This document shows, one piece after another, positions 35,064 through 43,251 of a stretch of 64,000 nucleotides of DNA. Made by a program: the position numbers and the translations under genes. Within the stretch, counting starts at the first letter, position 1, and every line of letters starts with the position of its first letter. The DNA is from Clostridium sp. (GTDB lineage: Bacteria > Bacillota > Clostridia > Lachnospirales > Lachnospiraceae): positions 33,753 through 97,752 of the forward strand of contig JAGZZT010000008.1 in the NCBI GenBank assembly GCA_018377235.1. The letters run 5' to 3'. Below the pieces are notes generated by a model. The model saw only the letters and a program-made list of their open reading frames with translations. It did no database searches and was not told the origin of the DNA.

Positions 35064-36263
35064 CTATGGGCTCACATATTTAGACGGATTGACGTAGCTG
35101 CCGTTCAGCCTCACTCCAAAATGAAGATGCGGTCCTGTTGAATAGCCGGTCGAACCTACCTTAGCAATTACCTGCCCCTTTTTCACAGTGTCTCCCGCTG
35201 ATACCAGAAGCTTGGAACAGTGCATATATACAGTCGAAACCCCGCCGCCGTGATTAAGCATAATATAATTGCCGGCTGAGTAGCTGTATGTAGAGATCGT
35301 TACCGTTCCATCTGCAGCGGCGACAATATCGCTTCCTGATGAGGCTCCAATATCAATTCCCTGATGATTGCTGGATGCCCCTTCTGTAGGTGAGGTCCTG
35401 CCCCCAAACCCCGAGGTAATCCGGCCGCTGGACGGACAGGGCCATACAAAATTAATATTCCCAATGCTAACGGGTTTATACGTCTGTCCCTGGGCCTCTG
35501 CCTTCTTCTTCGCTTCTTCCTCCTGTCGTTTAAGCTCCGCCTCAATCTGCTTAATCCTGTCCTCCTGAGCCTTGATATCCGCCTGATAGGATGCCAGCTG
35601 GGCTTCGTTGGCCGATATCTGGTTCTGATATTTCTGAAGCTCCTGGGTTTTCTCACTCACCAGACGCTCTACCGAATTCTGCTTTGCCTCTGTCTTTTCC
35701 TTCAGCGAGACAAGCTCCGTATGTTCCGCCTCCAGCTTTTTTTCGCTCTCTGCAATTTCATTCTTAATTTCGCTGTATCTGGTCAGCTGCTTCCTGTCGT
35801 AGACAGAAATCTTCTGAATATATTCCGCCCGATTTAACATTTCCGACAGAGAGCCAGATTCCATAAGAAGATCCAGATAGCTGGTATCTCCCTTCTCATA
35901 CATATATTTGATACGCAGCTTCATGGAATCGTACTGCTCTTCCTCTGTCTCCTTTGCTTTCTCCAGCTGACTTTTCGTCTCCTCAATCTCAGATTCCTTA
36001 TCTGTAATCTGTCCGGAAAGAGCTGTCAGTTCCTGGTCAAGCTCCTCCAGATCAGAATCCAGCTGTCTTACATAGCTCTCAGTATCTGCCTTCAGCCCTT
36101 CCAGATTTTTAATCGTCTCCTCGGTCTTCTTTTTCTCTTCCTCCAGAGAAGAAATCTGATCCTTGGCGCTGTCAATGTCGCCTTTCTTCGCAGCCTGGGC
36201 AGGAAGCGCCCAAAGCGCCGCGGCCAGGAGAACCACCCCTGCCTTCCATTTTATTTTTCTCAT
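35064..36263 (-). CDS. Coiled-coil M23 peptidase, murein hydrolase activator (EnvC/CwlO-like)
   Basis: A 399-residue secreted protein: signal peptide (MRKIKWKAGVVLLAAALWAL, then AQA), a long coiled coil at about 28-250 and a C-terminal LytM/M23 domain at about 290-395. The zinc ligands are present as HQGIDIG (H and D) and GPHLHFG, so it may be an active endopeptidase. FtsX is known to recruit and activate such coiled-coil hydrolases; ftsX and ftsE lie directly upstream, 12 bp away. Start follows GGAGGG. Confidence 0.94.
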   Translation of the reverse strand: MRKIKWKAGVVLLAAALWALPAQAAKKGDIDSAKDQISSLEEEKKKTEETIKNLEGLKADTESYVRQLDSDLEELDQELTALSGQITDKESEIEETKSQLEKAKETEEEQYDSMKLRIKYMYEKGDTSYLDLLMESGSLSEMLNRAEYIQKISVYDRKQLTRYSEIKNEIAESEKKLEAEHTELVSLKEKTEAKQNSVERLVSEKTQELQKYQNQISANEAQLASYQADIKAQEDRIKQIEAELKRQEEEAKKKAEAQGQTYKPVSIGNINFVWPCPSSGRITSGFGGRTSPTEGASSNHQGIDIGASSGSDIVAAADGTVTISTYSYSAGNYIMLNHGGGVSTVYMHCSKLLVSAGDTVKKGQVIAKVGSTGYSTGPHLHFGVRLNGSYVNPSKYVSP

Positions 36264-36275
36264 CCGTATGCCCTC

Positions 36276-37184
36276 CTACACCTTCAGATGCCTGCGGATC
36301 GTGAAAAAGCTTCCCACAAAGCCGATTCCCACTCCCAGAGCCATGGCTACTCCCGCCATGTACGGGAAAATTTCCTGGATCGGGAGGAATACGATCAAGT
36401 TGGAAATCTGTTTAAAGTTCTGCTCCAGATATACGGCTGCCTGCTTATAAACCACATAAATCAACCCCAGAGGAACAGCGGCTCCAGCCAGGCCAATAAT
36501 GATTCCCTCCACTACAAAGGGAGAGCGGATCATAAAATTCGTAGCTCCAATCAAACGCATAATACGGTTCTCATTTTTTCGGAAGGAGGCCGCTGTCCGG
36601 ATGGTATTACTGATTAAAAAGACTGCTACTGCCAGAAGAAGCAGAATCATGCTCAGGGATACGCCGCCCAGCATCCTGTTGAAATCGGTCATTCCGGCCG
36701 CTACATCCTTAGAATAATTGACTCTTCTGACCCCGTCCAGAGACTTGAGCCAGGAAACTGTCTCCTCCTGCTTTGTCAGATCCTTTAAAAAAATCGTGTA
36801 GGATGCAGAGTCCGCTAAAGGATTGTCCTCCTCAAAGCCTGCTGCCAGTTCCTCCATTCCTTCAAAGTAATCTTCCTTAAAGGAATCCCAGGCCTCCTCC
36901 GGAGAAACGTAAGCGCATTCCTTCACCTCCGGCCTCTTGGCAATCTCATCCCCTATGGCCTTTATCTCTGACTCACCTAAATCCTCATCGAAGAATACTG
37001 TGATTCCCACTGTTGTCTCTACATTTTTTACCATATACTGGATGTTCGCTACCAGCGAGAAAAAAATACAGAATAAAAAAATGCAGGCAGAAATAATGGC
37101 CATGGATGCCAATGAAAACCATATATTTTTACCTATATTTTTAATGCCCTCCTTCAGGCAGTACCAAAATGTGCCGATTCTCAT
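36276..37184 (-). CDS. ftsX: Cell division ABC permease FtsX
   Basis: A 302-residue protein with four predicted membrane spans (about 21-45, 175-200, 230-250, 270-295) and a large extracellular loop between spans one and two. It opens with LKEGIKNIGKNIWFSLASM and has the family's RTAASFRKNENRIMRLIGATN near the third span. Its start overlaps the ftsE stop by four bases. The FtsE ATPase transmits conformational change through FtsX to the M23 hydrolase encoded next. Confidence 0.95.
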   Translation of the reverse strand: MRIGTFWYCLKEGIKNIGKNIWFSLASMAIISACIFLFCIFFSLVANIQYMVKNVETTVGITVFFDEDLGESEIKAIGDEIAKRPEVKECAYVSPEEAWDSFKEDYFEGMEELAAGFEEDNPLADSASYTIFLKDLTKQEETVSWLKSLDGVRRVNYSKDVAAGMTDFNRMLGGVSLSMILLLLAVAVFLISNTIRTAASFRKNENRIMRLIGATNFMIRSPFVVEGIIIGLAGAAVPLGLIYVVYKQAAVYLEQNFKQISNLIVFLPIQEIFPYMAGVAMALGVGIGFVGSFFTIRRHLKV

Positions 37185-38074
37185 CCCTGTTTTCCTCTTT
37201 TTCTTCCTCTTTTGCGTCGTTTGCTCAGCTCATGAAAGGGAACTGTCTTTTCACTGCTCAGCTCATCGGAAGTCTGTTCCCAGCTGGATTCTTCCTCACG
37301 CTCAGGAAGTACTACGCTCCCGTTTCCTCCATACCAGCCCAGATCCTGCCCTGCTTCCCCATGTCTGGTGTGAAGCTCGTCCACCTGCAGTTCTCCGTAA
37401 TCCCAGGGCGGCATGACCTCATCGCTGACCACGGTCCCACGGTCAATGGTGATAACACGCTTTCCCATCCGTTCCACTATCTCGTGGCTGTGGGTAACTA
37501 CTACTACCGTAGTTCCTCTCCTGTTAATCTGTTCCAGAAGTCCCATAATCTCCATGGAATTGTGAGCGTCCAGGTTCCCTGTAGGCTCGTCTGCCAGAAG
37601 TACAACAGGATTGTTGATCAGTGCTCTGGCAATCGCTACTCTTTGCTGCTCTCCTCCTGACAACTGATCCGGGTAGGATTTGTACTTAGAGGAAAGTCCC
37701 ACCTGCCGCAAAATGGCGGGCACGTTCTCTTTAATCTTTCTGACAGGCAGGCCCAGGACTCTCTGAGCGAAAGCCACATTTTCATAGACCGTCATGTGCT
37801 TTAAAAGGCGGAAATCCTGAAATACGACTCCCAGCATTTTCCTGTACTTCGGCACATAGCGCCTGGGCATTTTCCCCAGTTCCATATCATTGACAATCAC
37901 CTGTCCCGAGGTCGGTTCCACCTCCTTCAGCAGAATTTTCATCAGAGTGGATTTACCGGAACCGCTGCGTCCCATAATGAATACAAATTCGCCCTGCTCA
38001 ATGTGGATATTGATGTTTTTCAGGGCCTTGTTTTTGTTGTCATACGTTTTATTGAGATTTTTGATCTCTATCAT
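37181..38074 (-). CDS. ftsE: Cell division ATP-binding protein FtsE, with C-terminal extension
   Basis: A 297-residue ABC ATPase with intact motifs: GRSGSGKST (Walker A), the Q-loop in GVVFQDFRLL, LSGGEQQR (signature), LLADEPTGNLD (Walker B) and the switch His in VVTHSHEIV. FtsE is normally about 230 residues; here about 70 more follow MPPWDYGEL, ending in a strongly basic tail KRRKRGRKRGKQG. Start chosen at the ATG giving MIEIKNLNKTY, after GGGAG. First gene of the ftsEX-M23-protease set. Confidence 0.95.
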   Translation of the reverse strand: MIEIKNLNKTYDNKNKALKNINIHIEQGEFVFIMGRSGSGKSTLMKILLKEVEPTSGQVIVNDMELGKMPRRYVPKYRKMLGVVFQDFRLLKHMTVYENVAFAQRVLGLPVRKIKENVPAILRQVGLSSKYKSYPDQLSGGEQQRVAIARALINNPVVLLADEPTGNLDAHNSMEIMGLLEQINRRGTTVVVVTHSHEIVERMGKRVITIDRGTVVSDEVMPPWDYGELQVDELHTRHGEAGQDLGWYGGNGSVVLPEREEESSWEQTSDELSSEKTVPFHELSKRRKRGRKRGKQG

Positions 38075-38165
38075 ACTGTTCTCCCAAATGCTTTCAAAGC
38101 TTATCCGCAGAGTGTGACTGACTGCGCGTCCTCGTTTATCCGCCTTCCTTTCCCCTCTGAGATAA

Positions 38166-38228
38166 ACTGCTGCAATACATGAGGCCGCGTTATCCGCACA
38201 ATAGTTCCCCCTCACATACTGCAGCAGT
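38166..38228 (-). terminator. 19-bp inverted repeat, likely terminator of the CdaR-type gene
   Basis: The arms 38166-38184 and 38210-38228 pair along ACTGCTGCA...TGCAGCAGT with two mismatches or wobbles. It lies 30 bp after the regulator's stop. The following T-run is short (TTTAT), so termination strength is uncertain. The region up to ftsE also carries TTATCCGC three times (38101, 38136, 38190). Confidence 0.5.
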
Positions 38229-38257
38229 CAGCTTTTGCTTATTCTGTTTTCTTTCTT

Positions 38258-39346
38258 CTAATAGTCCAGATTTTCCATATATTTCATATATTTGACAACC
38301 ATCAGGGCAATCTTGAAGGTAATAGCGTCCTCAAAGACACGCAGATCCAGACCAGTACTCTTCTGAAGTTTGTCCAGACGGTACACCAGCGTATTTCTGT
38401 GGATGTAAAGCTGTCTGGAGGTCTCAGACACGTTCAGGCTGTTCTCAAAAAACTTATTGATCGTTGTCAAAGTCTCTTCATCGAAATCGTCTGGAGACTT
38501 ACCATCAAAAATTTCCTTAATAAACATCCGGCACAGAGGAAGCGGAAGCTGATAGATCAGACGGCCGATTCCCAGCTTACTGTATGCCACCACGTTTTTC
38601 GTGCTGTAGAAGATTTTGCCCACATCCAGAGCCATCTTAGCTTCCTTGTAGGAACGGGACACATCCTTAATCTCATTGACAATGGTTCCAAATGCTACAT
38701 TGACTTTAGACATAGCCTCTGTATTCAGCATATCTAACAGCATATTCGCAGTCTTTTCCAGATCACTGTAGGTTTCGCCCGGCTTCACCTCTCTGACCAG
38801 GATAATATTTTTCTCATCTACTGCTGTGATGAAATCCTTAGTCTTGGATGAGAAGAGACTTCTCACTGTCTCCAGAGCGTTTCCATCCTTCTCCATCTGC
38901 GTTTCGATAATAAATACAACTCTCTTTACGTTCGTTTCAATGTGAAGCTTCTTGGCCCTGTTGTAGATGTCTACCAGAAGCAGATTGTCAAGAAGCAGGT
39001 TCTTGACGAAATTATCTTTGTCAAACCTCTCTTTATACGCAACTAACAGATTCTGGATCTGGAAGGCTGCCATCTTGCCCACCATGTATACATCATCGCT
39101 TGCTCCCTTGGCAAGCAGGACGTACTCCAGCTGATGTTCGTCAAATACTTTGAAAAACTGGTGGCCCTGAAGCACCTGGCTGTCTGCCGGCGATTCTACA
39201 AATGCAAGAATCGCATGTTCATACTCTTCCGCACCGGCAAATGTGGAGGCCAGGATCTTTCCTTCTGTGTCACAGATGCACAAATCCACTCTCGTAATCC
39301 CTTTTAATCCCTCTATATTTGTCTGGAGTATCTGATTTGATATCAT
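38258..39346 (-). CDS. CdaR/PucR-type transcriptional regulator
   Basis: A 362-residue regulator. The N-terminal about 130 residues resemble a sugar-diacid-recognition-like sensing region (LKGITRVDLCICDTEGKILAS), a GGDEF-like middle part follows, and the C-terminus has the PucR/CdaR helix-turn-helix (LNVSETSRQLYIHRNTLVYR, then LDKLQKSTGLDLR). Homologues control sugar-diacid, purine or amino-acid use. Neither neighbour is an obvious metabolic target; the degenerate ABC protein is the next gene upstream on the same strand but has its own terminator. Confidence 0.88.
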   Translation of the reverse strand: MISNQILQTNIEGLKGITRVDLCICDTEGKILASTFAGAEEYEHAILAFVESPADSQVLQGHQFFKVFDEHQLEYVLLAKGASDDVYMVGKMAAFQIQNLLVAYKERFDKDNFVKNLLLDNLLLVDIYNRAKKLHIETNVKRVVFIIETQMEKDGNALETVRSLFSSKTKDFITAVDEKNIILVREVKPGETYSDLEKTANMLLDMLNTEAMSKVNVAFGTIVNEIKDVSRSYKEAKMALDVGKIFYSTKNVVAYSKLGIGRLIYQLPLPLCRMFIKEIFDGKSPDDFDEETLTTINKFFENSLNVSETSRQLYIHRNTLVYRLDKLQKSTGLDLRVFEDAITFKIALMVVKYMKYMENLDY

Positions 39347-39465
39347 AGCCTTCTCTCCTTTTCTAAATTTTCCCTGATTACTATATTAATGCAAAATGAA
39401 GAAAAATGAAAGAGAAATTATCAATTCTTAACAAAAAAAATGGAAGGAGCGTTTTAGAATAAAGG

Positions 39466-39589
39466 ATGTGCCTGAGCACATTCCTGGGCGATCGCGGCCG
39501 CCTGCGGCATGTCTCTTCTTCGCGCAAGTGCGCTTCCCAGGCAGAGCATTTTTTATGATATAGGATGCAATTTCCTATGTCATAAAAAA
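39466..39589. other. GC-rich cluster of nested stem-loops (possible ncRNA or dispersed palindromic repeat)
   Basis: In an AT-rich surrounding there is a compact set of stems: ATGTGC/GCACAT (39466-39481), CCTGGG/CCCAGG (39483-39488 with 39536-39541) enclosing GCCG/CGGC (39497-39508) and GCGC/GCGC (39522-39533), then a separate hairpin 39549-39589 with TTTTTTATGA/TCATAAAAAA arms. No coding frame fits. It lies between the ABC gene terminator and the CdaR-type gene. Confidence 0.55.
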
Positions 39590-39649
39590 GCAGGAGAACA
39601 TTTCCTGCCCGCTCCCAAATGAGCCTGCCGGAATATGTCTCCTGCTTTT
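39586..39649 (-). terminator. Rho-independent terminator of the degenerate ABC gene
   Basis: AAAAGCAGGAGA (39586-39597) pairs with TCTCCTGCTTTT (39638-39649); pairing is extended by ATTTCC/GGAATAT. On the minus strand it runs into six T. It lies 28 bp after the stop codon. Confidence 0.85.
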
Positions 39650-39677
39650 GTACCCCTGTATAAGTAAATGATGACTT

Positions 39678-40787
39678 TTACAAAATGCTCCGTCCTGTCT
39701 CCTTATCAAAGAAAAGCAGACGGCTCTTATCTATATAAAAGCTTACATTGCCCGCAGGCTGGCTGTTCATTGCCTCTGAAAGACGAAGCGTAAAAGCTCC
39801 CTCTTCCCCTGACAAAGTCAGCAGAAGGCAGTCTGCAGAAATCTGATATTCCTCCGCAGAAGCAGTGAATATCTCATTGGAAGGTTCTTTCGGATCTCTA
39901 TCTCCCAGAAAGGCATGCTCCGGCCGAATTCCGAGAGAAACTTCCTTCCCTATATATTCTCCCCTTCTCAGACGATTTGCAAATACTCCCGGCAGCTTTA
40001 TCCTGATTCCCTTTAAATCTGCATAAAGCTGTTCCTTCTCTTCGCTGATTTTGGCGTCCAATATGTTTACACCCGGATTTCCCATAAAACTGGCTACAAA
40101 GCGGTTGGCAGGAGCGTTATATATTTCCTGTGGTGTTCCCGCCTGCTGAATGGTTCCCTCGTTCATCACCACTACCTTTGTCCCCATCTTCATAGCCTCC
40201 AGAGGATCCCCTGTAGCATAAATAGACGTAGTTTTGAGTGTCTTATAAAGGTTCATCAGTTCATTCTGCATGTCTTCCTTTATCTTTGCATTTCGGCTGG
40301 AAAACGGCCTGTCCATTAAAAATACCCTTGGTCTTCTCACAATGGCTCTTCCCACTGCCGCCAGCTGTCTCTGAGCTTCCGTCAGCTGCTCTGGCAGAGC
40401 TGCAAGCTCCTCCGTTAAGTTCAAGTGCTCTGCCATGGAACGCACCATTTTGTCAATTTCCTTTTCCGGCAGACGCTTCAGTCTGAGTCCAAAGGCCATA
40501 TTTTCATAGACAGACATCTGAGGATACAAAACGCAGTTCTCAAAGAGCATCGCCACTTCTCTCTCTCTGGTTCCTTCCTCATTCATTCTTTTTCCGTCCA
40601 TCAGAAGTTCTCCGGAAGAGATATCCTCCAGCCCTGCGATCATACGCAGCACCGTAGAGCGGCCGCAGCCCTCTGGTCCCACCAGAACTACAAACTCTGA
40701 ATCTGCTATATCAAGAGTGAAATCTCTCACTGCCACATGTCCGTTCTGATAGTATTTTGTAACATTCTTTAGTGACAATCCTGCCAT
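39678..40787 (-). CDS. ABC ATPase homologue of the MsmK/UgpC type with all catalytic motifs altered (pseudo-ATPase)
   Basis: A 369-residue protein with full MsmK/UgpC/MalK architecture: ABC domain about 1-235, then a TOBE-type regulatory domain (SLGIRPEHAFL). Every catalytic feature differs from consensus: Walker A GPEGCGRST has Arg for Lys; the Q-loop reads FENCVLYP with Glu for Gln; the signature is LTEAQRQ instead of LSGGQRQ; Walker B is FLMDRPFS with Arg for the catalytic Glu; the D-loop is SSRNAK for SNLDAK; the switch reads IYATGDP with Gly for His. The frame is intact with a normal ribosome binding site, so it is probably expressed. No sugar permease is adjacent. Likely non-hydrolysing; a regulatory role is a guess. 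Confidence 0.9.
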   Translation of the reverse strand: MAGLSLKNVTKYYQNGHVAVRDFTLDIADSEFVVLVGPEGCGRSTVLRMIAGLEDISSGELLMDGKRMNEEGTREREVAMLFENCVLYPQMSVYENMAFGLRLKRLPEKEIDKMVRSMAEHLNLTEELAALPEQLTEAQRQLAAVGRAIVRRPRVFLMDRPFSSRNAKIKEDMQNELMNLYKTLKTTSIYATGDPLEAMKMGTKVVVMNEGTIQQAGTPQEIYNAPANRFVASFMGNPGVNILDAKISEEKEQLYADLKGIRIKLPGVFANRLRRGEYIGKEVSLGIRPEHAFLGDRDPKEPSNEIFTASAEEYQISADCLLLTLSGEEGAFTLRLSEAMNSQPAGNVSFYIDKSRLLFFDKETGRSIL

Positions 40788-41107
40788 TCTGTTCCTCCTA
40801 AACCCGTCCGCGAAATTCTTTTTGCATCTTCACTCATTATATCATGGTTCCTCAAGGTGAACTATTGTCTCAACTGCCAAAAAATACATGTTTTTTTGTC
40901 TATCTTGCGGCCCCTGTCCGAAAAACTGTTCAATCTGCCAAATATTTCTTCTGTCCAGCCTGTGATTCCATATAAAATCATTAGAATCCTATTTCCTTTT
41001 CTTTCTGCGAAATAATTTCTGTGGAAATTTCACAATGAGGAATAAAATCTGAAGGCTTTGCAGGACGTATTGAACTGAAAAAGAAATAACAGACAGGCTC
41101 ACAATAC

Positions 41108-41152
41108 AAAAAAGCACCCGTTCTCTGCTTTACCAGAAAACTGATGCTTTTC
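41108..41152 (-). terminator. Terminator of tRNA-Gln
   Basis: Minus-strand AAGCATC-GTTTTCTG pairs with CAGAGAAC-GGTGCTT and runs into six T, nine bases beyond the tRNA 3' end. The stretch 40788-41107 holds no gene I can support. Confidence 0.8.
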
Positions 41153-41160
41153 CCACTTAA

Positions 41161-41232
41161 CTGGGGTACAAGGATTCGAACCTTGAAATGACGGAGTCAG
41201 AGTCCGTTGCCTTACCATTTGGCGATACCCCA
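41161..41232 (-). tRNA. tRNA-Gln (anticodon CTG)
   Basis: Full cloverleaf on the minus strand: TGGGGTA/TACCCCA acceptor stem, D-arm with AATGG loop, ACGGA/TCCGT anticodon stem around CTCTGAC, and T-arm with TTCGAATC. Discriminator base G as expected for Gln. The 3' CCA is not encoded. It has its own promoter and terminator. Confidence 0.97.
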
Positions 41233-41244
41233 ACAACGAATATT

Positions 41245-41273
41245 ATTATACTATAGGTTCTGACTCCCGTCAA
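41245..41273 (-). promoter_or_regulatory. Promoter of tRNA-Gln
   Basis: Minus-strand TTGACG-N17-TATAAT, 12 bp before the tRNA 5' end. Confidence 0.85.
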
Positions 41274-41312
41274 CTACTTTTTTATATTTTTCAAATTTTT
41301 TAAATAACCCGT

Positions 41313-41585
41313 TTAATCGTAGTCATCCACCAGCTTAATTCTTACAGCAACTTCCCTCATAAAACTTCCCTCTGGAAGTTCCATATCATCCTTATGGCTA
41401 ATCCCAGGAAGCTCCCAGCTATCCTCCAGCTCCACCTGGATCCAGGCCGATTCTGCCTCCTTCGCCTTTTCAATCGCTTCCTCCAGCGTGTCTCCCTCTG
41501 CGGCACAGCCCTCCAAATCGGGAAATACTACTGTATACCTTCCATTCTGTTCCTGTGTAAATACTGCTGGATATGCAAACTTCAC
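41313..41585 (-). CDS. HicB-like protein (solitary antitoxin-type domain)
   Basis: A 90-residue protein matching the HicB partial-RNase-H-like fold: it starts MKFAYPAVFTQEQNGRYTVV, then FPDLEGCAAEGDTLEEAIEKA. Start codon is GTG after GAGGAGG. The C-terminal DNA-binding ribbon-helix-helix or HTH of many HicB antitoxins is not evident, and no HicA toxin gene is adjacent; the neighbours are a tRNA gene and the anti-sigma gene. It has its own strong promoter. It may be an orphan antitoxin or a stand-alone regulator. Confidence 0.8.
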   Translation of the reverse strand: MKFAYPAVFTQEQNGRYTVVFPDLEGCAAEGDTLEEAIEKAKEAESAWIQVELEDSWELPGISHKDDMELPEGSFMREVAVRIKLVDDYD

Positions 41586-41676
41586 CTTTTGTCCTCCTCT
41601 TATTTATACCCTGTACTCCCGGGCATGAAGTGTCTTGAATTCCTTCTGCCACGGTTTTACAGTAAAGCCTATGATT

Positions 41677-41706
41677 ATTATAAAAAAACACCGTTTCATC
41701 TGTCAA
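41677..41706 (-). promoter_or_regulatory. Strong predicted promoter of the hicB-like gene
   Basis: Minus-strand TTGACA-N18-TATAAT with both hexamers perfect, about 90 bp upstream of the GTG start. Confidence 0.75.
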
Positions 41707-41720
41707 GACAAAGAAAACGG

Positions 41721-41757
41721 CAGAACCGTGCATGATTCCGGCTGTATGCCGGTTCTG
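41721..41757 (-). terminator. Likely terminator of the sigma/anti-sigma operon
   Basis: Minus-strand CAGAACCGGCAT pairs with ATGCACGGTTCTG; a T-rich tract (CCGTTTTCTTTGTCTT) follows. It is 35 bp after the anti-sigma stop. Confidence 0.6.
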
Positions 41758-41791
41758 TCACGATTCTGCCTGAAAAGCTGCTCTTACAATT

Positions 41792-43249
41792 CTATGCTCC
41801 TGCCCCGGCTTCAGACGGCTTTGTCTGAGCCGGAAGGGTATCTGCCTCTTTTGGTGCCTCTGTCTGCTGACTGCTCTCTCCTGTTTCAGGCGCTGTCTGT
41901 GTTTCCTCTGAGGAAGAAGGTTCTGACTCCGGCACAGATTCTCCTGCCTCCGGCTTGTCTGCTTCCTCACCTTCCGTCTCGTCAGAATCGTTTTCTCCGG
42001 CATCTCCACTGATATCCGGCGCGTCAAAATATCCCTTCACCGAGCTGTAGGAGCCATTTTCCCTGGGCTTTACCCCATTTAAAACAAAGGTATAGGATTC
42101 TCCTCCTGTGATTCCGTTTATCTCAATCTGACAACTGTCAGAGCCTGTATCTGTAATTCTGGCAGCATAGCTGGCTCCGTCTGCATCTGTAACGGAAACC
42201 GTAGGGTTTTTCCACTTTACCTTTTCTTTAAATGTAATCTCCAGAATGCCTTCATAATAGTCTGCATAGTCTATCCTGGCCTTCTTCCCTTCCTTCTCAT
42301 CCTCTGAGGATTCCTCTGTCTGGGAGGGCGTCTGGGTATCGGCAGAAGAATTCGGCTGCTTTGTTTCTTCTGTCTCTGACGGAATCTGGCTCTCTGATGA
42401 AGGTTCCAATGGCTCTGATGGCGTCTCCGACGTCTCCGGACGCGTAACTACAGTCGTGCCAGCCGATGGCTCTTCCCTTCCGGTATCTGCGCCCACCTGG
42501 TAAGAACGATCTGCTATTTCCTTCGCAATCTCCTCCATAGTCATAGACGCAAAGGCCTCCAGCTCTTTTTCTGTCAGACCGTTTTCCTCCACTAATTCAT
42601 AGAGGAAACAAGCTTTTCCATAGGAAATTCCATACTGCTCTGCAATCTCCGTAATTTCCTTCATATCTGTAGCCTGCTGATCATAAACAACTGCGTTTAC
42701 CTTATGAGCCTCCAGAGAACTCTCAATATCTGTCACCACATCCTGTCTGAGTACAGACGCTTTCTCCCTGTCGTCATTAGCCACAGTGACAAGAATCGCG
42801 TTATCCAGCTCGTCCAGATATCCGCACCGAACCATCGATCCAATAATGGCATTCACGCCTATATTCAGATCTACTCCGTTCAGCTCCATATCTGCCAGCA
42901 CAACGGCCCCATCGTCATTTAACGGCTCCGCCTCCAGAATCTTATCCTTTCTGTTTACAGAAATCTCAATACTGGGGTTCACATCCAGTCCAATCACAGA
43001 TTCCACCCGCGTATTCTGCCAGCGCACGCCTCCGCCATACAAAGCCGCTATGCAAAGGCAGGCAGCTGCTGCTGTCACCAAGCGGCGCATCCCCTGGTAC
43101 ACCTTCAAATGCCGCGGCGGCTCCGTATACAAAAGCTGTGGGGAACTCAAGTCAATTTTATCAAGCACATTGGGAGTCAGGGTTTCCACCGCCGATTTTA
43201 AATGGCTGGCAATTTCGTCATTATTCCATTTTTCATGTCCATCGGCCAA
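41792..43249 (-). CDS. RsgI-like anti-sigma factor with disordered extracellular tail
   Basis: A 485-residue single-pass membrane protein. The cytoplasmic N-terminus (about 1-55) should bind the sigma factor encoded just upstream (2-bp gap). One transmembrane segment lies at about 56-72 (LVTAAAACLCIAALYGG). It is followed by an RsgI-type domain with the hallmark SVIGLDVNPSIEISVN and NDDGAVVLADMEL. The C-terminal region is mostly low-complexity Ser/Thr/Glu/Pro, interrupted by a small beta-rich domain at about 340-395 (YYEGILEITFKEKVKW...YTFVLNGV). It probably senses the envelope and releases the sigma factor. Confidence 0.86.
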   Translation of the reverse strand: MADGHEKWNNDEIASHLKSAVETLTPNVLDKIDLSSPQLLYTEPPRHLKVYQGMRRLVTAAAACLCIAALYGGGVRWQNTRVESVIGLDVNPSIEISVNRKDKILEAEPLNDDGAVVLADMELNGVDLNIGVNAIIGSMVRCGYLDELDNAILVTVANDDREKASVLRQDVVTDIESSLEAHKVNAVVYDQQATDMKEITEIAEQYGISYGKACFLYELVEENGLTEKELEAFASMTMEEIAKEIADRSYQVGADTGREEPSAGTTVVTRPETSETPSEPLEPSSESQIPSETEETKQPNSSADTQTPSQTEESSEDEKEGKKARIDYADYYEGILEITFKEKVKWKNPTVSVTDADGASYAARITDTGSDSCQIEINGITGGESYTFVLNGVKPRENGSYSSVKGYFDAPDISGDAGENDSDETEGEEADKPEAGESVPESEPSSSEETQTAPETGESSQQTEAPKEADTLPAQTKPSEAGAGA

Positions 43250-43251
43250 TG

